NCBI GenBank assembly: GCA_964395315.1
Contig: CAYNBI010000011.1
Location: 1-52,775 of the forward strand
From: CAVORB01 sp964395315
GTDB taxonomy: Bacteria > Pseudomonadota > Gammaproteobacteria > Chromatiales > Chromatiaceae
Reading direction: 5' to 3'
DNA: 52,775 nucleotides
Each line of letters begins with the position of its first letter. Within the stretch, counting starts at the first letter, position 1. A model generated the notes under the pieces. The model had not been told where the DNA came from. It did no database searches and saw only the letters and a program-made list of their open reading frames with translations. Positions 1 to 7,849 of this stretch are shown here, one piece after another. The translations under genes and the position numbers were made by a program.

Positions 1-715
1 TCTGCTTGACGATGTCGGCCTCGATCGTGACCGCGAGGTGGTTGGCCTGGCCGGTAAGGTCCGCGGCCTCGTGGTAGTCCGTGCCCTCGTGCTTGAACGC
101 GGGGTTGCGCAGGTAGGCCCAGAGCACGGTGATCATGCCGAGCTCGTGAGCGCGGGCGAAGGCCTCGCTCACCTCCTGGATCTGGCGCCGGGACTCCTCG
201 GAGCCGAAATAGATGGTTGCGCCCACCGCCACCGCGCCCATCTCGAAGGCCTGGTCCACGTCCGCCCACAGGGTCTGGTCGTAGATGGTCGGGTAGGTGA
301 GCATCTCGTTGTGGTTGAGCTTGACCAGGAAGGGGATCTTATGGGCGTAGCGCCGCCCGACCGAGCCCAGTACGCCCAGGGTCGAGGCCACCGCGTTGCA
401 GCCGCCCTCCATCGCTAGCCGGATGATATTCTCCGGGTCGAAGTAGATCGGGTTGGGGGCGAACGAGGCGCCGCCCGAGTGCTCCACCCCCTGGTCCACC
501 GGAAGGATCGAGACGTAGCCGCTGCCGCCGAGGCGGCCGTGATCGAGCAGGGTCTGGAAGGCGCGGAGGACCCCCGGCTTGCGGTCGGAATCCATCATCA
601 CCCGGTCGACGAAATCGGGTCCCGGCAGGTGCAGCATGGAACGGGGGATCCCGGTGCTCTCGCGTCCCAACAGGTCCTCGGCCTCGGCGGCCAGCAGCGC
701 GGTGATATCGGTCAT
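1..715 (-). CDS. fbaB: class I fructose-bisphosphate aldolase, partial
   Basis: The N-terminal 238 residues are present and the gene runs off the left edge. It matches the DhnA/FbaB-type class I aldolases, which cleave fructose 1,6-bisphosphate through a lysine Schiff base in glycolysis, gluconeogenesis and the Calvin cycle. Visible family signatures are LPVDQGVEHSGG near residue 72, FDPENIIRLA, and the ANHLAVTIEADIVKQ segment at the window edge. The Schiff-base lysine region lies partly or wholly outside the window. The ATG at 715 follows a strong GGGGGAGAC ribosome site. It is divergent from the Ap4A phosphorylase-like gene. The family call is firm. Confidence 0.93.
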   Translation of the reverse strand, partial: MTDITALLAAEAEDLLGRESTGIPRSMLHLPGPDFVDRVMMDSDRKPGVLRAFQTLLDHGRLGGSGYVSILPVDQGVEHSGGASFAPNPIYFDPENIIRLAMEGGCNAVASTLGVLGSVGRRYAHKIPFLVKLNHNEMLTYPTIYDQTLWADVDQAFEMGAVAVGATIYFGSEESRRQIQEVSEAFARAHELGMITVLWAYLRNPAFKHEGTDYHEAADLTGQANHLAVTIEADIVKQ

Positions 716-783
716 GTCTCCCCCTGGATGTCTGGTTACAGATGCTTAAACAGTAAACAATAGCGGGCGATTGTGTTGTTTGC

Positions 784-1695
784 ATGACTGCGGGAGGCGA
801 GTTGGCCGGCGACATGCTGCTGCAACCGGGAAGCCTGCGCTCCGCCCTGGAGCTTACGACCCGGGAGGCGTTGCGGTGCGGGGCGTTGAGGCCGATCGAG
901 ACCGAGCAGTCTGTGATCGAGGACACCGGCGTGCGCTTCCTGGTACGCATGGTCTCCAGCCTGCGGCGCAAGGAGGCTGAGCGGCGCGGCGGCACGGGGA
1001 CCAGGGGTGGGGAGGGTAGGGCGCAGAATCCGTTTCTGCCGCCCGAGCCGGAGCTCACCGTGACCCAGGTCTCCCGCTCCCATCTCGCGGTGCTCAACAA
1101 GTACAACGTCCTCGATCGGCACCTGCTTATCGTCACCAGCCGATTCGAGCACCAGGAGAGCCTGCTCACCCCCGACGACTTCCGGGCGCTGCTCGCCTGC
1201 ATGGACGAGTACCCCTGCCTGGGGTTCTACAACGGCGGCGCTGCCGCCGGTGCCAGCCAGCCCCACAAACACCTGCAGCTGGTACCGCTGCCCCTCGCGC
1301 AAGATGGGCCTCCCGTGCCCGTTGACCCGCTGCTCGAAGGTGCCGGGCCCTGCTGTCCAGGCCTACCGTTCGCACATGCCTTCGCCCGTCGAACACCCGG
1401 TTCGAACCAAGCCGACGAGGCCTATGGGCAATATCTGGACCTGCTTGCGGGGTTGGGGATCGGGGTGGTGGACCGGGACGGGGAGTCGAGGCAATCCGCC
1501 CCCTACAATCTTCTGGTCTCCGACGGCTGGATGCTGGCAGTTCCGCGGCTTCAGGAGTGCTTTCGCGGGGTGTCGATCAACGCCCTGGGTTTCGCCGGCT
1601 CCTTGTTCGTCAAGGATCGGACGCAGCTCGAGCTCATCCGTGCGGAAGGTCCGATGCGGGTGCTGGCGGCGGTGGCCGGGTCGGTCGACCCGTGA
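784..1695 (+). CDS. Ap4A phosphorylase-like ATP adenylyltransferase (HIT superfamily)
   Basis: A 303-residue protein of the HIT/GalT superfamily. The core GASQPHKHLQLVPL (residues about 156-169) carries the H161-x-H163-x-Q165 nucleotidyl-transfer motif typical of Ap4A phosphorylases, which split diadenosine tetraphosphate with phosphate into ATP and ADP. The preceding NKYNVLDRHLLIVT stretch and the C-terminal PYNLLV and MLAVPR strands also match the family. Residues 65-85 form a low-complexity Arg/Gly insert. Two starts are possible, ATG 784 or ATG 814; neither has an ideally spaced ribosome site. The enzyme clears alarmone dinucleotides in the cytosol. The exact substrate is inferred from the family. 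Confidence 0.85.
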   Translation: MTAGGELAGDMLLQPGSLRSALELTTREALRCGALRPIETEQSVIEDTGVRFLVRMVSSLRRKEAERRGGTGTRGGEGRAQNPFLPPEPELTVTQVSRSHLAVLNKYNVLDRHLLIVTSRFEHQESLLTPDDFRALLACMDEYPCLGFYNGGAAAGASQPHKHLQLVPLPLAQDGPPVPVDPLLEGAGPCCPGLPFAHAFARRTPGSNQADEAYGQYLDLLAGLGIGVVDRDGESRQSAPYNLLVSDGWMLAVPRLQECFRGVSINALGFAGSLFVKDRTQLELIRAEGPMRVLAAVAGSVDP

Positions 1696-1710
1696 CGCAG
1701 CCGCCGCCGA

Positions 1711-2418
1711 TCACGGTGTGCGGGCCACGGCCCAGACGTCTATGCGCTCGACGCCCGCCTTGCGCAGGACCCGCGCCAGCTCCGCCACCGTGCTGCCGGT
1801 GGTGACCACGTCGTCGAGCACCGCCACGTGAGCCGCCGCCGGCGGACGGGTGACGCGAAAGGCGCCGCGCACGTTGCGCCGCCGTTCCTTTTGCTGCAGC
1901 CCCGCCTGCGGGGCGGTCGCCAGGACTCGCTCGCAGCATCCGCCGTCGCAGTTGACGCCAAGCTCACGGCTCGCCGCCCGGGCGATCTCGAGCGCCTGGT
2001 TGTAGCCCCGCTCGCGCAGCCGGCGCGGATGCAGAGGGACTGGCAAGATCACGCCAGGCATCTCCGCCCCTTGCGCGTAGAGGGCGCGTGCCAGGCACTG
2101 CCCGAGCAGGCGAGCCAGCTCGAGCCGGGAGCGGAACTTGGCCCCGCCGATCAGGGCCGGAACAGGGTCCTCGTAACGGAAGGGCGCGCAACAGGCGTAG
2201 AAGGGCGGCGGCCTGCGCTGACACGGGCCGCACAGGGCGGCCCGCGGGGCGTCTGGGGGCAGGGGCAGGGCACAGCGGGGGCAGCGGTGCAGGTTGTGGG
2301 GAAGGTCCCGGAGACACCCGGTACAGAGGTCGAGCCCGGCGTGACCCGGCGCCCCGCACAGGGCGCAGGTGGCCGGGTAGAGCCTACCTAGGACGGATTC
2401 GAGCGCGCGCCCGAGCAT
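1711..2418 (-). CDS. comF: ComF family phosphoribosyltransferase-like protein
   Basis: A 235-residue ComF/GntX-type protein. The N-terminal 70 residues hold paired CxxC clusters (C18-C21, C32-C35, C46-C49, C63-C66), a likely zinc ribbon. The rest is a type I phosphoribosyltransferase fold ending in the PRPP-loop motif VAVLDDVVTTGST at about residues 198-210. Family members take part in natural transformation (ComF) or, in enterobacteria, gluconate growth (GntX); the reaction is not established. A comF homologue beside biotin genes is common in gammaproteobacteria. It is transcribed away from the small conserved gene starting at 2482 and converges with the Ap4A phosphorylase-like gene. Confidence 0.9.
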   Translation of the reverse strand: MLGRALESVLGRLYPATCALCGAPGHAGLDLCTGCLRDLPHNLHRCPRCALPLPPDAPRAALCGPCQRRPPPFYACCAPFRYEDPVPALIGGAKFRSRLELARLLGQCLARALYAQGAEMPGVILPVPLHPRRLRERGYNQALEIARAASRELGVNCDGGCCERVLATAPQAGLQQKERRRNVRGAFRVTRPPAAAHVAVLDDVVTTGSTVAELARVLRKAGVERIDVWAVARTP

Positions 2419-2481
2419 GGGGGAGAGCCGGTGTCATCCATAGGTGTATCATCGCCCACTTTTCCAGCGGGGGCACGGCCC

Positions 2482-2904
2482 ATGCTCGAGTATGTCTTTT
2501 TCAACCCGGAGCCCTGTGCGCGATTTCGAGGCTTCGTGGAGGAGAAGGGGGTGCCCTCCGGCCTCGCGCGAGGGGAGGTGGAGCTGATCGTGCAGTTGGA
2601 CGAAGGGGACGTGGATGACGCCCTGGCGGACATCATTGACGCTTACTACGACGAGATGTTCGCGCTCGACCAGCGGCTGTACGAGGCCGACCTCGGTTCT
2701 TCCGCGGGCTGTCATGCCTCGGGCGTGGTCGTGAACCTCGCGGACGGGCGCTCGGTCTACGCGGGAGTGCGACCGGATCTGCTGGCCAAGGTGATGCAGG
2801 TGCTCTCGGCGCGGGAGCTGGGGGAGCTGGTGGAGGCCATCGTCGATGCGGTGGAGCACCCCGATGAGCGCGGCCTATGCAGACGGGAACCGGATGACGT
2901 CTAG
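2482..2904 (+). CDS. conserved hypothetical protein, 140 aa
   Basis: I chose ATG 2482 because a purine-rich GCGGGGGCAC lies just upstream and the protein then opens with MLEYVFFNPEPCARF; the reading frame continues upstream to 2431 without added support. The protein is acidic, about 140 residues, soluble, with no signal peptide or membrane segment. It is rich in Asp/Glu around VQLDEGDVDDALADIIDAYYDEMFALD and has a beta-like segment ASGVVVNLADGRSVYAGV followed by a helical end. I do not recognise a named family or a catalytic motif. It diverges from comF and is followed by the inverted-repeat cluster upstream of bioB. Confidence 0.75.
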   Translation: MLEYVFFNPEPCARFRGFVEEKGVPSGLARGEVELIVQLDEGDVDDALADIIDAYYDEMFALDQRLYEADLGSSAGCHASGVVVNLADGRSVYAGVRPDLLAKVMQVLSARELGELVEAIVDAVEHPDERGLCRREPDDV

Positions 2905-2911
2905 GGGAAAT

Positions 2912-2943
2912 GCTGATCAATTGCCTGCCTGGCACTGATCAGC
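2912..2943. repeat. inverted repeat 1, 8-bp arms
   Basis: GCTGATCA at 2912-2919 is mirrored by TGATCAGC at 2936-2943 with a 16-base gap. It begins 8 bases after the stop codon of the upstream gene. Confidence 0.8.
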
Positions 2944-2978
2944 TCGCGATTTGCCCGGCGCGACTCCGGAATCGTCAT

Positions 2979-3007
2979 ATTTTCGACGTCTTGCAGCCGT
3001 CGAAAAT
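2979..3007. repeat. inverted repeat 2, 10-bp arms
   Basis: ATTTTCGACG at 2979-2988 and CGTCGAAAAT at 2998-3007 are perfect reverse complements around a 9-base loop. No T run follows on either strand. Confidence 0.85.
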
Positions 3008-3030
3008 CCGGGACCATCCCCGGCCCGGAC

Positions 3031-3058
3031 GGAAAACGCAATAGCATTGGCGTTTTCC
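3031..3058. repeat. inverted repeat 3, 9-bp arms
   Basis: GGAAAACGC at 3031-3039 and GCGTTTTCC at 3050-3058 are perfect reverse complements around a 10-base loop. The GAAAA/TTTTC core is shared with inverted repeat 2, hinting at a common origin or a common binding protein. Confidence 0.8.
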
Positions 3059-3101
3059 CAGGGGCCGCGCCGCTCGCCAAAACGCTACCGCCGTCGCGAG
3101 G

Positions 3102-3134
3102 TAGTAAACCGGCGCGTGGGATCAAAGTTGACAG
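3102..3134 (+). promoter_or_regulatory. putative BirA (biotin repressor) operator
   Basis: TAGTAAACC (3102-3110) and AGTTGACAG (3126-3134) are separated by 15 bases. The known proteobacterial BirA box is TTGTAAACC, a 14-16 base gap, then GGTTTACAA. The left half matches 8 of 9 positions and the right half 6 of 9. It overlaps the candidate -35 of the bioB promoter, as expected for a repressor that uses biotinyl-AMP as co-repressor. The birA gene itself is not in this window. Confidence 0.7.
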
Positions 3135-3155
3135 CTGGCCCGCTGGGGTTACCAT
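3128..3155 (+). promoter_or_regulatory. candidate sigma70 promoter of the bio operon
   Basis: A perfect -35 TTGACA (3128-3133) is followed after 16 bases by TACCAT (3150-3155), which matches the -10 consensus at 4 of 6 positions. It lies about 60 bases before the bioB ATG and overlaps the right half of the BirA box. Confidence 0.6.
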
Positions 3156-3216
3156 TCAAGCTCTTGCGGTGCGCCAGAAGCGCCGTCCGCCCGCAAAACC
3201 GAACGGTAACCCCACC

Positions 3217-4221
3217 ATGCCCGTCCCCGAGATCCGCCACGACTGGTCCCTCGACGAGATCGCCTCTCTACTGGACCATCCCTTCAGCGATCTGCTGTTC
3301 CGTGCCCAGTCCGTGCATCGTGCCCACTTCGACCCGAACCGGATCCAGGTGAGCACGCTTCTTAGCATCAAGACCGGGGCCTGTCCCGAGGACTGCGGCT
3401 ACTGCTCCCAGAGCGCCAAGCACGACACGGGGTTGGAGCGCGAGCGGCTGCTCCCGGTGGCGGAGGTCGTCGATGCGGCCCGTGCCGCGAAGGCGACGGG
3501 CGCTACCCGCTTCTGCATGGGCGCCGCTTGGCGCAACCCGAGCGACAAGAACCTGGACCAGGTCGTGCGCATGATCGAGGCGGTCCGCGGCGTCGGACTG
3601 GAGACCTGCGTCACCCTCGGAATGCTCACCCGGGAGCAGGCATTCCGGCTCCGCGACGCGGGGCTCGACTACTACAACCACAACCTGGACACCTCCCCGG
3701 AGTTCTACGGGCAGGTCATCACCACCCGAACCTACCAGGATCGGCTCGAGACCCTGGGCCACGTACAGGCCGCCGGCATGAAGGTGTGCAGCGGCGGCAT
3801 CCTGGGCATGGGCGAGTCGCGCCGCGACCGCGCCTCTATGCTGCACCAGCTGGCCAACCTGCCGAAGCACCCGGAGTCGGTGCCCGTCAACCTGCTGGTG
3901 CAGGTCGAGGGCACACCGCTGTACGGCACCCCCGACCTGGACCCGCTGGAGCTGGTGCGCACCATCGCCGCGGCCCGCGTCCTGATGCCCCGCTCCTACG
4001 TCCGCCTGTCAGCGGGCCGCTCGGACATGAGCGACGAGCTGCAGGCACTGTGCTTTCTCGCGGGTGCCAACTCCGTCTTCTACGGTGAGCGCCTGCTGAC
4101 CACGCCCAACGCGGAGAGTGATCGGGACCAGCGTTTGTTCGAGCGCCTGGGGATGACCTTCGAGACCGTCGACTCGGGCGCGCGCAACGCGCCCGGACCC
4201 TGCTCGCGTCAAGCGGTGTGA
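3217..4221 (+). CDS. bioB: biotin synthase
   Basis: BioB is a radical SAM enzyme that inserts sulfur into dethiobiotin, the last step of biotin synthesis. The radical-SAM cluster motif CPEDCGYC is at residues 56-63, and the second iron-sulfur site cysteines are visible in TRFCMGAA, LETCVTLG and KVCSGG. YNHNLDTSPEFY and the C-terminal GANSVFYGE are also diagnostic. I prefer ATG 3217 (334 aa, normal family length, MPVPEIRHDWS) over the GTG at 3169, which would add 16 residues of unusual composition. It is the first gene of the bioB-F-H-C-D run, behind the BirA-like operator. A 115-base gap separates it from bioF. Confidence 0.97.
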   Translation: MPVPEIRHDWSLDEIASLLDHPFSDLLFRAQSVHRAHFDPNRIQVSTLLSIKTGACPEDCGYCSQSAKHDTGLERERLLPVAEVVDAARAAKATGATRFCMGAAWRNPSDKNLDQVVRMIEAVRGVGLETCVTLGMLTREQAFRLRDAGLDYYNHNLDTSPEFYGQVITTRTYQDRLETLGHVQAAGMKVCSGGILGMGESRRDRASMLHQLANLPKHPESVPVNLLVQVEGTPLYGTPDLDPLELVRTIAAARVLMPRSYVRLSAGRSDMSDELQALCFLAGANSVFYGERLLTTPNAESDRDQRLFERLGMTFETVDSGARNAPGPCSRQAV

Positions 4222-4336
4222 ACAACCGACGAGCGATCTCGCGCAAAGGCGTGAGCCGGCGCGGCGGACCCGCGCTCGCCGCCGCGTCCGTTGCCCTCGC
4301 CATCACCGACCGAGATCCACGGACCGCGCTGCCGCA

Positions 4337-5494
4337 ATGACCAACTGGGCCGCGGAGCTGAGTCGTTTGCGCGAAGCACACCTCTACCGGTCGCGCCGCG
4401 TGCTGGGCAGTCCCCAGGGGCCGCAACCAGTGGTCGACGGTCGACGGATGCTTGCCTTTTGCAGCAACGATTACCTGGGGCTCGCGGCGCACCCGGATGT
4501 GGTGAGCGCCTTCAAGCGGGGTGCTGACGCCTACGGCGCCGGCAGCGGTGCGGCGCATCTTGTCACCGGCCACAGCGCCGCCCATCACGCCCTGGAGGAA
4601 GAACTGGCGGACTTCATCCGCCGACCCCGGGCGCTGCTCTTCTCTACCGGCTACATGGCCAATCTGGGCGTGATCTCGGCCCTTGCCGGGCGTGGCGATC
4701 AGGTCCTGGAGGACCGTTTGAACCACGCCTCACTCCTCGACGGGGCACTGCTGAGCCGCGCCAGGCTCCGCCGCTACCCCCACGCGGACCCAAGCGGCCT
4801 GGAGAGGATGTTGAAGGGACACCAGGCGCGCCTTGTCGCCACCGACGGGGTCTTCAGCATGGACGGCGATCTTGCCCCGCTTCCGGAGCTGGTCCGTATT
4901 TCTGACGCCAGTGGCGCCTGGCTCATGGTGGACGATGCCCACGGGCTCGGGGTGCTCGGCGAAGACGGCCGCGGCTGCCTCGACCACTTCGGGCTGGATG
5001 CGACCGGTGTGCCCGTCCTGGTCGGAACCCTCGGCAAGGCCTTCGGGACCTTCGGCGCCTTTGTCGCCGGTTCCGAAGACCTGATCGAGACCCTGATCCA
5101 GCGCGCCCGCAGCTACATCTATACCACCGCGCCACCGCCCGCAGTGGCGGAGGCGACGCGAGCCAGCCTCTCCATCGCCCGCCGCGAGTCGTGGCGGCGG
5201 GAGCACCTGGCCCATCTGGTTCGCCGCTTCCGCCAGGGAGCGGTCGGGCTGGGGCTGCGGCTGTCGAACTCTTTCACGCCCATCCAGCCCCTGATTGCCG
5301 GCGGCCCGGAGCGGGCCCTGGCGTGGAGCCGGCAGCTCGAGCGGGCGGGCATCCTGGTGGGCGCCATTCGCCCTCCCACCGTCCCGGAGGGTTCCGCGCG
5401 GCTGCGCATTACCTTCTCCGCCGCCCATACGGAGACGGACGTGGACCGCCTGCTCGAGGCCCTCGCCGAGCTGCCCGAGCGGGAGGTGGCGTGA
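4337..5494 (+). CDS. bioF: 8-amino-7-oxononanoate synthase
   Basis: A 385-residue PLP enzyme of the alpha-oxoamine synthase family. It condenses pimeloyl-ACP with L-alanine to give 8-amino-7-oxononanoate. CSNDYLGLA (42-50), the PLP-binding DDAHGLGVLG (199-208) and the Schiff-base lysine K234 in GTLGKAFG are all present. The gene overlaps bioH by four bases (GTGA at 5491-5494), which implies translational coupling. The bioA step (DAPA aminotransferase) between BioF and BioD is not encoded in the window and must lie elsewhere. Confidence 0.97.
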   Translation: MTNWAAELSRLREAHLYRSRRVLGSPQGPQPVVDGRRMLAFCSNDYLGLAAHPDVVSAFKRGADAYGAGSGAAHLVTGHSAAHHALEEELADFIRRPRALLFSTGYMANLGVISALAGRGDQVLEDRLNHASLLDGALLSRARLRRYPHADPSGLERMLKGHQARLVATDGVFSMDGDLAPLPELVRISDASGAWLMVDDAHGLGVLGEDGRGCLDHFGLDATGVPVLVGTLGKAFGTFGAFVAGSEDLIETLIQRARSYIYTTAPPPAVAEATRASLSIARRESWRREHLAHLVRRFRQGAVGLGLRLSNSFTPIQPLIAGGPERALAWSRQLERAGILVGAIRPPTVPEGSARLRITFSAAHTETDVDRLLEALAELPEREVA

Positions 5495-6267
5495 GCCTTC
5501 ACGTCGAGCGGACGGGGACCGGTCCAGACCTGGTGCTGCTTCACGGCTGGGGCATGAACGCGGCGGTGTGGGAGGGCCTGCCCCCGGCGGTCTCCGTCGG
5601 CCGCCGCGTGAGCCGCATCGAGCTTCCGGGTCACGGTGCAAGCTCGTTTGAGCCGGGCCATGATGGGCTCCCGGCGTGGGCCGATGCCTGTCTGGACGGT
5701 GCTCCCGCGCGGGCGGTCTGGGTCGGCTGGTCCCTGGGCGGGCTGGTTGCCCTAGAGGCGGCGCTGCGCGCCCCGGGGCGCATAGCGGCGCTTGTCCTGA
5801 TCACCGCCACGCCGCGCTTCGTACAAGCGGAAGACTGGCCGGCGGCAACGCCGGCGGGTACCTTCGCCGGTTTCCGCGACGCCCTGCTCGCCGATCCGGC
5901 CGCGACGCTCGATCGCTTCCTGGCCCTGCAGGTGCGCGGCAGCGACGCCGCGCGCGAAACCCTGCGTACCCTGCGCCGCGAGCTGGTCCAGCGTCCGACG
6001 CCTGATCCCGAGGCCCTCGCCGCCGGTCTGCGCCTGTTGCGTGAGAGCGACCTGCGCGACCGGCTAAGCGGTCTCGCCTGCCCGATCTTGTGGGTGTTCG
6101 GGGAGCGCGACACCCTGGTGCCGGTCGACGCGGCCGAGGCGATCTCGGCGCTGGCGCGGACCGGGCGCCACGCCCTGGTGCGCGGCGCGGGTCATGCGCC
6201 CTTCCTGTCCCATCCAGAGGAGACGGTCGGCGCGCTCGCTGGCTTCTTCTCGGAGATCGGCTGGTGA
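5491..6267 (+). CDS. bioH: pimeloyl-ACP methyl ester esterase
   Basis: A 258-residue alpha/beta hydrolase that removes the methyl ester from pimeloyl-ACP methyl ester and so ends pimeloyl chain building. The catalytic triad is visible: S81 in GWSLGG, D207 in FGERDTLVP and H235 in GAGHAPFLSHP. LLHGWGMN near residue 17 supplies the oxyanion strand. GTG 5491 was chosen because it overlaps the bioF stop in a GTGA and is preceded by GGGAGG; the open frame upstream is a shadow of bioF. It overlaps bioC in the same way. Confidence 0.95.
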   Translation: MSLHVERTGTGPDLVLLHGWGMNAAVWEGLPPAVSVGRRVSRIELPGHGASSFEPGHDGLPAWADACLDGAPARAVWVGWSLGGLVALEAALRAPGRIAALVLITATPRFVQAEDWPAATPAGTFAGFRDALLADPAATLDRFLALQVRGSDAARETLRTLRRELVQRPTPDPEALAAGLRLLRESDLRDRLSGLACPILWVFGERDTLVPVDAAEAISALARTGRHALVRGAGHAPFLSHPEETVGALAGFFSEIGW

Positions 6268-7127
6268 GCGCCGGTGCGATCGACAAGCGCGGGGCGCGGC
6301 AGGCCTTCGAGCGGGCGGCCGCGGCCTATGACGAGGCGGCGGTGCTGCAGCGGGAGATCGCCGACCGGATGCTGGAGCGCCTGGACTACGTGCGCCTGGA
6401 GCCGCGCACCATCCTCGACCTCGGCGCCGGCACCGGTTACGCGATCGTTCCCCTGCAGCGGCGCTACCGCAAGGCGCGGGTCCTGGCCGCGGACTTTGCG
6501 CTCAACATGCTCGCGGAAGCTCGCCGCCGCGGCTCCTGGCTCAATCGCCCGCGATGCCTGTGCGCCGACGCGGAGGCCCTACCCCTGGCGGATGGCAGCG
6601 TCGACCTCGTCTTCTCCAATGCCACCCTGCAATGGTGCACGGACCTGGAGCGCACCTTTCGCGAGCTGTTGCGGGTGCTGCGTCCGGGCGGGCTTCTCAT
6701 GTTCAGCACCTTCGGTCCCGATACCCTGCGCGAGCTGCGCGAGGCCTGGGCGGCTGCCGACGGCTTTTCCCACGTCAACCTGTTCCTGGACATGCACGAT
6801 ATCGGGGACGCGTTGGTGCGCGCCCGGTTCGCCGATCCGGTGATGGACGCCGAGCGCATCACCGTAACCTTCGAAACGGTGCGCGCCCTGATGCGTGACC
6901 TCAAGCTGCTCGGTGCCCACAACGTCACCGCCGACCGCCCACGGGGGCTCACCGGCCGCCGGCGCCTGGAGGCGGTGGAGCGGTCCTACGAGACGCATCG
7001 CCGGGAAGGACGGCTGCCGGCGACCTACGAGGTGATTTACGGCCATGCGTGGGTGCCCGAGCAGAAGCCGGTCACGGACGGCGTGGTCGTGCCGGTGAGC
7101 GCCATCCGGCGCGCGGAGCGCGTGTGA
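6264..7127 (+). CDS. bioC: malonyl-ACP O-methyltransferase
   Basis: A 287-residue SAM-dependent methyltransferase. BioC methylates the free carboxyl of malonyl-ACP so that fatty-acid synthase can extend it towards pimelate. Motif I ILDLGAGTG is at about residues 50-58, and VDLVFSNATLQWC and FRELLRVLRPGGLLMFSTFG are family signatures. The C-terminal GLTGRRRL and TYEVIYGHAW also match BioC. GTG 6264 overlaps the bioH stop (GTGA) and the bioC stop overlaps the bioD start in the same manner. Confidence 0.95.
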   Translation: MSAGAIDKRGARQAFERAAAAYDEAAVLQREIADRMLERLDYVRLEPRTILDLGAGTGYAIVPLQRRYRKARVLAADFALNMLAEARRRGSWLNRPRCLCADAEALPLADGSVDLVFSNATLQWCTDLERTFRELLRVLRPGGLLMFSTFGPDTLRELREAWAAADGFSHVNLFLDMHDIGDALVRARFADPVMDAERITVTFETVRALMRDLKLLGAHNVTADRPRGLTGRRRLEAVERSYETHRREGRLPATYEVIYGHAWVPEQKPVTDGVVVPVSAIRRAERV

Positions 7128-7840
7128 GAGGGGTCTTCGTCACTGGTACGGACACCGATTGCGGCAAGACCGAGATCGGTCTCGGTCTGATGCTGGCCTT
7201 ACAGCGGCAGGGTCTGTCCGTGCTCGGCATGAAGCCGGTGGCGTCGGGTTGCGATCGAACGCCCCTTGGGCTGCGAAACCCGGACGCCCTGCGGCTCCAG
7301 GCCCAGGGCAGCACGGAGGTGGATTACCCGCTGACGAACCCTTATTGCTTCGAACCGCCGATCGCGCCCCATATCGCCGCGGGCCAAGCCGGGGTGAACA
7401 TCGAGTTGGGGGTGATCCGCGACCGTGCCCGCAAGCTTGCGGCCCGGGCGGACTTTCTGGTGGTGGAGGGCGTCGGCGGCTGGCGGGTCCCGCTTGGCCC
7501 GAAGCTGTCGGTGAGCAACCTGCCACTGGAGCTGGACATGCCGGTGGTGCTGGTGGTTGGGCTCAAGCTCGGCTGCATCAATCACGCGCTGCTCACCGCC
7601 GAGAGCGTGCGCGCCAGCGGCAGCCGGCTCGTCGGCTGGATCGCCAACCTGATCTCCCCGGACATGCTGGCGCGGGACGAGAACCTGGCTACCCTGGGTG
7701 CCCTGCTCGGCGCTCCCTGCCTGGGAGTGGTACCCTGGATGACGCCGCCCGAGCCGGAGCGGGTAGCCGGGCTGCTGACGCTCGACGGCCTGATCGAGCC
7801 GGGCTCGAACGACAATTCTGGTATGGCGCGGACTCGTTGA
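7124..7840 (+). CDS. bioD: dethiobiotin synthetase
   Basis: A 238-residue P-loop ligase that closes the ureido ring from DAPA, CO2 and ATP. The Walker A GTDTDCGKT is at residues 8-16; KPVASGC and VEGVGGWRVPLG follow as in other BioD proteins. GTG 7124 overlaps the bioC TGA by four bases, the third such overlap in a row. Nine bases after its stop begins a penicillin-binding protein gene with its own GAGGGG site, so readthrough from the bio operon is likely. Confidence 0.95.
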   Translation: MRGVFVTGTDTDCGKTEIGLGLMLALQRQGLSVLGMKPVASGCDRTPLGLRNPDALRLQAQGSTEVDYPLTNPYCFEPPIAPHIAAGQAGVNIELGVIRDRARKLAARADFLVVEGVGGWRVPLGPKLSVSNLPLELDMPVVLVVGLKLGCINHALLTAESVRASGSRLVGWIANLISPDMLARDENLATLGALLGAPCLGVVPWMTPPEPERVAGLLTLDGLIEPGSNDNSGMARTR

Positions 7841-7849
7841 GGGGTTAGG

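Larger units (their letters stand above)
2905..3216. other. structured intergenic region upstream of bioB
   Basis: This 312-base stretch holds no convincing gene. It carries three consecutive perfect inverted repeats (2912-2943, 2979-3007, 3031-3058), then the BirA-type operator and promoter (3102-3155), and finally a short leader to the bioB start at 3217. None of the repeats is followed by a T run, so they are not ordinary intrinsic terminators. They may be the folded 3' end of the upstream transcript or protein-binding palindromes. Confidence 0.7.

Noticed and set aside
755..774. ACAAT-N8-ATTGT palindrome between fbaB and the Ap4A phosphorylase-like gene
   Set aside because: Only five paired bases each side in an AT-rich spacer; could be an operator but is not distinguishable from chance.
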